This document shows positions 57,727 through 64,000 of a stretch of DNA of 64,000 nucleotides, in pieces. Numbering within the stretch: the first letter of the stretch is position 1; each line of letters opens with the position of its first letter. Source of the stretch: Psychrobacter frigidicola (lineage in GTDB: Bacteria > Pseudomonadota > Gammaproteobacteria > Pseudomonadales > Moraxellaceae); NCBI RefSeq assembly GCF_007997305.1, contig NZ_VORZ01000002.1, forward strand, positions 496,001 through 560,000. Direction: 5' to 3'. The notes under the pieces are model-generated. The model was not told the origin of the DNA. It saw nothing but the letters and a program-made list of their open reading frames with translations, and searched no databases. The position numbers and the translations under genes were made by a program.

Positions 57727-60294
57727 CTAAGCAACAGCACGGCGCGCATGTAAAATGCCTGGCTGTTGCTCAAGCTTAGCTAATAATTTAGATAATTGCG
57801 CAAGCCCTGAGACTTCGATGTGAAACCTTAAAGTAGCAATATTATCGTCAGTACTTAAGGTTTCAACTTGGCGAATATTTACATTTTCTTTATCAATAAT
57901 TTGGGTTAAGTCGCGTAGCAGTCCCCGCCGATCATAGGCTTCGATATTAATATCAACAGGTTGCGAACGACCGGACTTTGACTTCCAAGAAGCACTAATT
58001 TCGCGCTCAGGGTCACGCTCAACCAAGCGGACATATTCAGCGCAGCCACGATTATGGATACTGACACCGCGTGACAAGGTAATGTAACCGGAGATTGGCT
58101 CGCCATGAACAGGGTGGCAGCATCCTGCTAGACTAATTTCGATATTATCTAGACCGTCGATACAGATTTTATAAGCATCGATTTTGCCAGTAGATTTTGG
58201 ATCAACGCTTGGTGTGTATTCTTCTTCTTCTTTTTCGGGCTCTAACTGTAGCTGTCGGGAAATATGTGCGGTTAATTGGTTGATACCAATTTCGCCAGTG
58301 ACCAACCCAACCCGAATATCGTCGGTATTTTTGACATTGAAAAGAGGAAGGTAATCATTTAAATCAATGCTATTAGGATGCAAAGATAAACGCTCAAGCT
58401 CTTTACTGAGCATGTGCCGGCCAATTTCTATATTCTTATCACGGTCTTGTTTATTAAACCATTGGCGCAGTTTTGAGCGCGCACGGTTGGTATGGATATA
58501 TCCTAATGAGGCGACGAGCCAATCACGGTTAGGTTCGCGTGAGGACTTAGTGATGATCTCAACTTGCTCACCGGTTTTGAGTTGATACGTCAACGGTACA
58601 TAGCGTTGATTGACGCGTGCGGCTTGCGCGCGATTGCCTACTTGCGTGTGCACGTAGTAAGCAAAATCAAGCACAGTCGCGCCTTTTGGCAGCTCAGTAA
58701 TATCACCGTCACGACTAAAGATATAGATACGTTCAAGCTCGTCAAAACCGGCGGTTTGCTCATAATCATCGATTAAATCACCATCATCAACTTCCTCACC
58801 ATCGGCACGCGCGGTTCGGGCTTGATTGCGGTTCTCGTTATTGATGGATAACAGCTGCCGCAATGAGCTGATGCGCTGATTTAGATAAGTGTCTTTTTTA
58901 TTCTTAAGCCCCTCTTTATAATTCACATGAGCACACATGCCAAGCTCTGCTTCAAAGTGCATGCTATTGGTGCGAATTTGAACTTCTAAAGACTTGTTTT
59001 CGGCAATGACCGCAGTATGCAAGGAGCGATAGCCATTGGATTTGGGATTGGTAATATAGTCATCAAATTGTTCAGGAATATAGCGCCATAACCCGTGTAC
59101 TAAGCCTAACACGTGATAGCAATCTGAGGGGTTTTCAACCAATACGCGCAGGGCACGAATATCATACAGTTGGTCAAACGATAAGCTTTTGAGCTTCATT
59201 TTACGATAAATGGAGTAGATGTGTTTGACACGACCGGATACTTCACCGGCAATACCTGCTTCTGCCAAGGCATCATTAAGCTGATTCTCTACCCGTTGAA
59301 TATAGGATTCGCGCTCACTACGTTTTTCAGCGAGTAACTTAGCAATCTCTTTATAACGTTCAGGGGCGAGATAGCGAAAGGCAAGGTCTTCAAGCTCCCA
59401 CTTTAGCTGTGCGATACCCAATCGGTGGGCAAGGGGGGCATAAATGGTCATGACTTCGCGGGCTACGCGATACTGGCGATCACTGTCAGAAAACGATAGC
59501 TCGCGCATGGCGAAAGTACGTTCGGACAGTTTAATAAGCACCACGCGCACGTCATTAGTAACTGAGATGAGCATGCTATAGATATTCGAGAGCTGCTCGC
59601 GCTGATTATTCACAAAGTGATCTTCTAAGCGCTTATTGCTCTCGATAATATCTGACAGCTTGCCCATCGCTAGAGTGTCTTTGACAAGGGTACTGATGTC
59701 TTTACCAAAGTTTTTTTCGATTTCTGCAATACCGATTAAAGATTTACGGGCACTGCGATATAGCATCGCTGCGACTAAGGCATCCTCGTCTTGATACAGG
59801 TAAGTCAAAATATCGGTCATACCGATACCAGTGACATAAGCACCAGAACGTTCAGACTCATTCGTATTCATTCGGCTGCGAATAAACTCGCACGCCATGG
59901 CTAGATTGGGTACCGACTCTTGGCCAATGCGCTTAGCGACATTATCCAGCCAAACTGGTACATCAATATTGGTATGGTCCAAATCAAGCGTTTCGATATC
60001 TAAAGAAATCATTTGCGCCTCTTCTAACATGGCATTGTCTAAATAATTGTTACTTAAATAAGCCGCTCTAAGATTTGGGTCATGGCTATGATATACATGA
60101 TGGGCTGAGCGATCAAAAGTAGTGTGCAGCTTATGGGTATTCAGCTGTTGTCTGATGTCTAGTGGAATCTGGGCATAACTATTAGCAGACTGCCGAGAGC
60201 GCTGGGTTGCTACCAGCTTCGCAGCTGATGTCGCACTATCGGTTTGTGTGGTTTGCCCATCTATTAGCGGCAGACCTTCACGTATCTTTACCAT
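57727..60294 (-). CDS. relA: GTP pyrophosphokinase RelA
   Basis: Stringent-response (p)ppGpp synthetase, 855 aa. The hydrolase region lacks the His-Asp pair (LVAAMLYRSARKSL where HD proteins have HDxxED), so it is RelA-like, synthesis only. Synthetase domain: YDIRALRVLVENPSDCYHVL, QFDDYITNPKSNGYRSLHTA with the acidic RelA-type DD, and ELGMCAHVNYKEG. TGS domain with FSRDGDITELPKGATVLDFA, conserved Cys region SLAGCCHPVHGEPISGYI, and a C-terminal ACT domain. About 100 residues longer than E. coli RelA, mostly at the N-terminus. Confidence 0.94.
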   Translation of the reverse strand: MVKIREGLPLIDGQTTQTDSATSAAKLVATQRSRQSANSYAQIPLDIRQQLNTHKLHTTFDRSAHHVYHSHDPNLRAAYLSNNYLDNAMLEEAQMISLDIETLDLDHTNIDVPVWLDNVAKRIGQESVPNLAMACEFIRSRMNTNESERSGAYVTGIGMTDILTYLYQDEDALVAAMLYRSARKSLIGIAEIEKNFGKDISTLVKDTLAMGKLSDIIESNKRLEDHFVNNQREQLSNIYSMLISVTNDVRVVLIKLSERTFAMRELSFSDSDRQYRVAREVMTIYAPLAHRLGIAQLKWELEDLAFRYLAPERYKEIAKLLAEKRSERESYIQRVENQLNDALAEAGIAGEVSGRVKHIYSIYRKMKLKSLSFDQLYDIRALRVLVENPSDCYHVLGLVHGLWRYIPEQFDDYITNPKSNGYRSLHTAVIAENKSLEVQIRTNSMHFEAELGMCAHVNYKEGLKNKKDTYLNQRISSLRQLLSINNENRNQARTARADGEEVDDGDLIDDYEQTAGFDELERIYIFSRDGDITELPKGATVLDFAYYVHTQVGNRAQAARVNQRYVPLTYQLKTGEQVEIITKSSREPNRDWLVASLGYIHTNRARSKLRQWFNKQDRDKNIEIGRHMLSKELERLSLHPNSIDLNDYLPLFNVKNTDDIRVGLVTGEIGINQLTAHISRQLQLEPEKEEEEYTPSVDPKSTGKIDAYKICIDGLDNIEISLAGCCHPVHGEPISGYITLSRGVSIHNRGCAEYVRLVERDPEREISASWKSKSGRSQPVDINIEAYDRRGLLRDLTQIIDKENVNIRQVETLSTDDNIATLRFHIEVSGLAQLSKLLAKLEQQPGILHARRAVA

Positions 60295-60627
60295 AGCCGA
60301 ATCCTCATATCTGCTTTGGAACGGGTTGACGTTTCGTTATTGTCTAATCTGCTGTTTATCGTTACGCCTGTAGTGTAAATCAACCGTTACTAATCAACTC
60401 ATTATGTCACTTTCGCACGACGACTCAAGCGAGGGTCTGTAATAATCGCGCTTATAAGAGTAACACAGTCATTAAATATTAATAAACTTTAATCGACATA
60501 AAGTAAGGAGGTAGTGACTTTATAAGTTGCTAACAACCAGCAGTTTTATAAAGTCACTGCTTTTAGAAAGTGATTAAAATGCAATTATGAGCGCCACCAT
60601 GAATGTATAGCAATGATGGTTCTATGA
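60295..60627. other. Intergenic region between rlmD and relA
   Basis: About 330 bases. Contains the 46-base inverted repeat at 60513-60558 and presumably the relA promoter. No ORF supported. Confidence 0.45.
60513..60558. repeat. 13-bp perfect inverted repeat downstream of rlmD
   Basis: AGTGACTTTATAA and TTATAAAGTCACT are perfect reverse complements with a 20-base loop that holds a smaller GTTG/CAAC stem. Minus-strand reading (end of rlmD) gives no T-run, so it is not a standard terminator. Confidence 0.6.
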
Positions 60628-62208
60628 TTAATATACTGGGATTTTCTCAAAACGTGCAATAGACTCTACATGCCCAGTATGACAGAACATGTCCATCACG
60701 CCTGCATGCGTGAGGCGGTAGCCTTGCTCTAACAAGGCTTTAGTATCTCGCGCAAGAGTTGCAGGATTGCATGAAACATAAACGATACGCTCAGCATTGA
60801 ATTTAGGCAGGTATTGCATAATTTCCCACGCGCCAGAACGCGGTGGATCAATGAGAAGCGCATCAAAACCTTGGTTTGCCCACGGTTTATCCGTACAGTC
60901 TTGGGTTAAGTCTTGAGTATAAAACTCGGTATTATGAATACCATTGCGACGAGCGTTGTCGGTTGCGCGGGCGGTCATAGCGTCACTACCTTCAACACCA
61001 ACGACCGAACCGGTTTCACCAACCAAACGGGCAAGCGGTAAAGTGAAGTTGCCTAGGCCACTGAATAAATCAAGCACACGTTCGCCCGCTTTTAAATCTA
61101 ATAAGTCGCACGCTAGTTTGGTCATTTGTCGATTAACAGACAGATTAACTTGGGTAAAATCAGTTGGAATAAACTCGTACGTTAAGTCGTATTCTGGTAG
61201 CTGATAATACAAGCGGCCGAACTGCTCACTCATATCATCATCGGCAGTTAGGACGATACGCTCGATACTATCAGCGCCTTTTGATTGTAAATATAGCTGC
61301 CAATTGCGGGCAGCAAAAAAGACTTTGAGCTTATCAATATCAGCATCTGATAATGGTTCTAGATTACGCACGATAAGGGCGACTGGTTGATTGCCATCAG
61401 GCAACTCCGGTAGATATTCACCCATAGCCAATTCAAGCTGAGCGATTTTGTTGCGACTCTCAAGTGAGCTAATAAGGGCTTTTAAGTTTTCAATCTCAAA
61501 GCCAATACGTGGATCTAAAATATGACACTCATTTAACTCGGCCAAAAAGTTACTTGAACGCTCGCGAAAGCCGACCAAGGCGGTCTCTTTTTTGGCCACA
61601 TAACGCACTCCAAGACGGGCTTTAGTACGATAGCCTAAACGGTCACCAACTACTGGCGCCAGCCACGTCTCTGGCTGTACGTCCGCTTGGTGTTGTAACA
61701 TCTCGGCAAGTACCGACTGCTTAAAATTAATCTGGCTATCCGGCTGCCAATGCTGCAAGTTACAGCCGCCACAAACCCCAAAGTGTGGGCAGGGCGCTAC
61801 CGCACGTTCAGGATTTGGATTGGCTGTAACGCTGATTGCATCGCCTTCTTCAAAGCTTGCGCGGCTATTGGTAAGCTTAACTAGGACACTTTCACCCGGT
61901 AATGCAAAGCTGACGAATATTTTTTTGCCATGTTTTTCTTCAGCATGACCGGCATCGATGCCCCAGCCATTGCCGTAGACTGCAACGCCGCGCCCATCAT
62001 GGGATACCCCATCAATGGTAAATGGTAGAGGCTCGGCATCTTTTAAACGGCGGCGCACCCTTGGTGAGGGTTTGTTCTTTTTCTTGTTGGGCGGGGTAGT
62101 AATGGTCTTTCTATCTTGCGCATGAGCATTAGGCGTAACAGTGGGTTGTTCATGGTTTTTTGTCATAGTATCAGGGGCTACAGAAGTTTTTGAGTCGGTG
62201 GGTTGCAT
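60628..62208 (-). CDS. rlmD: 23S rRNA (uracil(1939)-C(5))-methyltransferase
   Basis: Methylates U1939 of 23S rRNA using SAM. 526 aa; about 75 residues at the N-terminus (Thr/Pro/Lys-rich, then basic RVRRRLKD) precede the TRAM domain and are absent from E. coli RlmD. Iron-sulfur ligands in [13 protein letters not shown] motif [26 protein letters not shown]; catalytic nucleophile Cys in [12 protein letters not shown]. Lies upstream of relA, as in E. coli. Confidence 0.94.
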   Translation of the reverse strand: MQPTDSKTSVAPDTMTKNHEQPTVTPNAHAQDRKTITTPPNKKKNKPSPRVRRRLKDAEPLPFTIDGVSHDGRGVAVYGNGWGIDAGHAEEKHGKKIFVSFALPGESVLVKLTNSRASFEEGDAISVTANPNPERAVAPCPHFGVCGGCNLQHWQPDSQINFKQSVLAEMLQHQADVQPETWLAPVVGDRLGYRTKARLGVRYVAKKETALVGFRERSSNFLAELNECHILDPRIGFEIENLKALISSLESRNKIAQLELAMGEYLPELPDGNQPVALIVRNLEPLSDADIDKLKVFFAARNWQLYLQSKGADSIERIVLTADDDMSEQFGRLYYQLPEYDLTYEFIPTDFTQVNLSVNRQMTKLACDLLDLKAGERVLDLFSGLGNFTLPLARLVGETGSVVGVEGSDAMTARATDNARRNGIHNTEFYTQDLTQDCTDKPWANQGFDALLIDPPRSGAWEIMQYLPKFNAERIVYVSCNPATLARDTKALLEQGYRLTHAGVMDMFCHTGHVESIARFEKIPVY

Positions 62209-62271
62209 AAACCTGCCTTAACAATAAGTGATAAATAATAAAAAGAGCTGAATAATAAATACAGTATTGAT

Positions 62272-63093
62272 TTATAAAGCTGCTGCTGCCCAATCGGCGA
62301 TAAACTCTTGATGACGAACACCGTCATCTGAAGATTCAAACGCTGCCAAATAGTCACGGGTTTGCTGCTGCCAAGCGTTAAAGCCTTCCGAGGATAATTT
62401 GCCGGTCAAGCGTAACCAGCGTAAGTAAATGAGCCACGTATTGAGCACATCGCTTTCACAATAAACCGTTAGCGTTTGCCATTTATCAGCAGCAACCAAG
62501 TCGCCGACCATACTGCCATCAATATTAGTTTTACCCGGCAGTCCGTAGAGGCTGGCCACCACATTCATCGATTGGCGCTGGCTGGCACCAAATTGACTAA
62601 AACGATCCATTAAATCCAAATGGCGATCTTGATAACGATTGACATAGTTATTAAAGCGCATAGATTGAATATTATCGCCATCTTCAAACAGTAGCGGCAC
62701 GCTTAAATCATAAAGCATGGCGCGATAAATCAGCACCGGAATATCAAAGCCGGAGCCATTCCAGCTGACCAGTTGCGGCAAGTCTGGAAAATCGTTAAAG
62801 GCTTTAAAAAATTTGCGCAAAATCTCTTGTTCGGATAAATGCTCGGCGCTTAGTGAGAACAGGGTAGTCTTGTCACCTTGCACATAAAATGCTGAAATAC
62901 AGACAATACGTTGTAACGGTATGCGCATAAAGTCGCGCCCGGTTTCTTGAATACGTATTGCTTGTAGCGCAGTCAGGGCGTCAGCCTCATTCAAATCTAC
63001 CAGCTCTGGATAAATACGGCGGGCCGCATCAATGTCAGCAACGGTCTCTATATCAAAAACCAGTACAGGATTGTAAGGTAGCGCCTGAATCAT
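62272..63093 (-). CDS. 3'-5' exonuclease, PolB-like (DEDDy)
   Basis: Predicted nuclease related to the exonuclease domain of DNA polymerase B (PF10108-like). The Met at 63114 would abut the cysM stop codon, but the in-frame ATG at 63093 has AGGA at seven-base spacing and starts directly before VLVFDIETVADIDA, the first DxE exonuclease motif (273 aa). Further motifs: LVSWNGSGFDIPVLIYRAM (Exo II) and YCESDVLNTWLIYLRW (Exo III with Tyr). Role in DNA or RNA repair is inferred; substrate unknown. Overlapping or immediately adjacent to cysM. Confidence 0.87.
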   Translation of the reverse strand: MIQALPYNPVLVFDIETVADIDAARRIYPELVDLNEADALTALQAIRIQETGRDFMRIPLQRIVCISAFYVQGDKTTLFSLSAEHLSEQEILRKFFKAFNDFPDLPQLVSWNGSGFDIPVLIYRAMLYDLSVPLLFEDGDNIQSMRFNNYVNRYQDRHLDLMDRFSQFGASQRQSMNVVASLYGLPGKTNIDGSMVGDLVAADKWQTLTVYCESDVLNTWLIYLRWLRLTGKLSSEGFNAWQQQTRDYLAAFESSDDGVRHQEFIADWAAAAL

Positions 63094-63114
63094 AGAATTA
63101 TCCTGATTTATCAT

Positions 63115-64000
63115 TTATAAGGCTTGTTTGCTGTCGTTATTAGCAAGGTTTTCTATACTGTCATCGGTGCTAGTATCAATGGTGTCGTCAATATTATAAA
63201 GTCCTGTTGATAAATAGCGGTCGCCGCGGTCGCAGACAATAAAGGCGATAACCGCATTAGGATTGGCTTTGGCGACCTGTACGGCTGCCCAAGCGGCCGC
63301 ACCTGATGAGACTCCCGCAAAAATACCTTCAGTCTTAGCCAATTTACGCATATAAACCTCAGCAATATGCTGGTCAATATCCATGACTTCATCGACTAAG
63401 TCGGCCTCATAAATACCCGGCATATAAGCGGCCGGCCAGCGGCGGATACCCGCAATAGAGGCTTCTTCATCAGGTTGCAAGCCGATAATTTGTATCGCTG
63501 GGTTTTGCTCTTTTAAATATTGTGACACCCCGGTGATAGTGCCGGTCGTGCCCATAGAGCTGATAAAGTGGGTGATTTTACCATCCGTTTGCTGCCATAA
63601 TTCAGGGCCAGTAGTCAGATAATGCGCTTGCTTATTATCAGGATTATTAAACTGATCTAACACTATGCCTAAACCGTCCGTTTGCATCTGTAACGCGATA
63701 TCGCGCGCCGCTTCCATACCCTCATCGACTTCAATTAAGGTGGCACCATAAGCGATCATCGCGTCTTTACGTTCTTGGGTAGAATTAGTGGGCATCAATA
63801 AAGTGATAGGATAGCCGCGCATTGCAGCAACCATCGCCAGCGCAATGCCAGTATTGCCACTGGTCGCCTCAATCAAGGTATCACCGGGCTTAATCTCGCC
63901 GCGCTGCTCAGCTTGATAAATCATATTAAAAGCCGGACGGTCTTTAACCGACCCTGCTGGGTTATTACCTTCAAGTTTGGCCAGCAATTGCGCCCCATTG
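63115..64000 (-). CDS. cysM: Cysteine synthase B (partial, 5' end outside window)
   Basis: PLP enzyme making cysteine from O-acetylserine and sulfide or thiosulfate. The reading frame stays open to the window edge, and the residues before NNPAGSVKDRPA match the CysM core, so the true N-terminus lies beyond 64000. PLP Lys is in GSVKDRP; phosphate-binding loop TSGNTGIALAMVA; GTTGTITGVSQYL; the CysM-type GIRRWPAAYMPGIY distinguishes it from CysK. The stop codon directly precedes a possible start of the exonuclease gene, so the pair is co-transcribed. Confidence 0.93.
   Translation of the reverse strand, partial: NGAQLLAKLEGNNPAGSVKDRPAFNMIYQAEQRGEIKPGDTLIEATSGNTGIALAMVAAMRGYPITLLMPTNSTQERKDAMIAYGATLIEVDEGMEAARDIALQMQTDGLGIVLDQFNNPDNKQAHYLTTGPELWQQTDGKITHFISSMGTTGTITGVSQYLKEQNPAIQIIGLQPDEEASIAGIRRWPAAYMPGIYEADLVDEVMDIDQHIAEVYMRKLAKTEGIFAGVSSGAAAWAAVQVAKANPNAVIAFIVCDRGDRYLSTGLYNIDDTIDTSTDDSIENLANNDSKQAL

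Overview
The window reads as a chromosomal segment of a gamma-proteobacterium of the family Moraxellaceae, most likely a Psychrobacter. This is inferred from protein flavour, a moderately A+T-rich composition, and conserved blocks such as lepA-lepB-DUF4845-rnc-era-recO-pdxJ and coaD-yfhL. No search was run, so genus level is the limit. Coding density is high, with one RNase P RNA gene, one tRNA, and no insertion sequence, prophage or CRISPR array seen.

Layout. 1-5.9 kb: a polar amino acid ABC importer whose ATPase and two permeases flank three tandem, paralogous substrate-binding lipoproteins. 6.0-9.1 kb: a membrane protein with a Pycsar-effector-like (PycTM/DUF5706) domain joined to a DUF3616-like propeller, followed by a secreted copy of the propeller alone. 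9.2-13.6 kb: FAH-family hydrolase, lipase-like hydrolase, an A+T-rich membrane-anchored orphan and Hsp33. 13.9-17.3 kb: gltIJKL glutamate/aspartate importer. 17.5-22.6 kb: rubredoxin reductase, coaX, birA, a TauE/SafE permease and an AbiJ-like gene. 22.7-32.2 kb: smc-zipA-ligA, then an A+T-rich TPR-DUF2971-like gene. 32.2-39.2 kb: two lipoproteins, YgiQ-type radical SAM protein, an Lrp-type regulator divergent from an EamA exporter, and smpB. 39.5-43.1 kb: coaD, yfhL-type ferredoxin, bioA, bioD, rnpB and tRNA-Met. 43.4-50.7 kb: the lepA-to-pdxJ block. 50.7-64 kb: a lone pseudopilin, an OmpA-type porin, typA, mscL, an exported orphan, mutM, relA, rlmD, a PolB-like exonuclease and a cysM cut by the window end.

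Most of the window is housekeeping: chromosome maintenance (smc, ligA, recO, mutM), translation and ribosome assembly (lepA, era, rnc, rlmD, smpB, typA), stress signalling (relA, hslO) and cofactor synthesis (coaX, coaD, bioAD, pdxJ, birA). Accessory genes sit singly between these loci: the PycTM-propeller pair, the AbiJ-like gene, the TPR-DUF2971 gene and the 11.9-12.5 kb membrane orphan. The best candidate for an undescribed system is the PycTM-propeller pair, because predicted topology puts both propellers in the periplasm while the PycTM module sits in the inner membrane, and no nucleotide cyclase gene is adjacent. Many intergenic gaps hold strong inverted repeats that are not ordinary terminators; these are listed separately.
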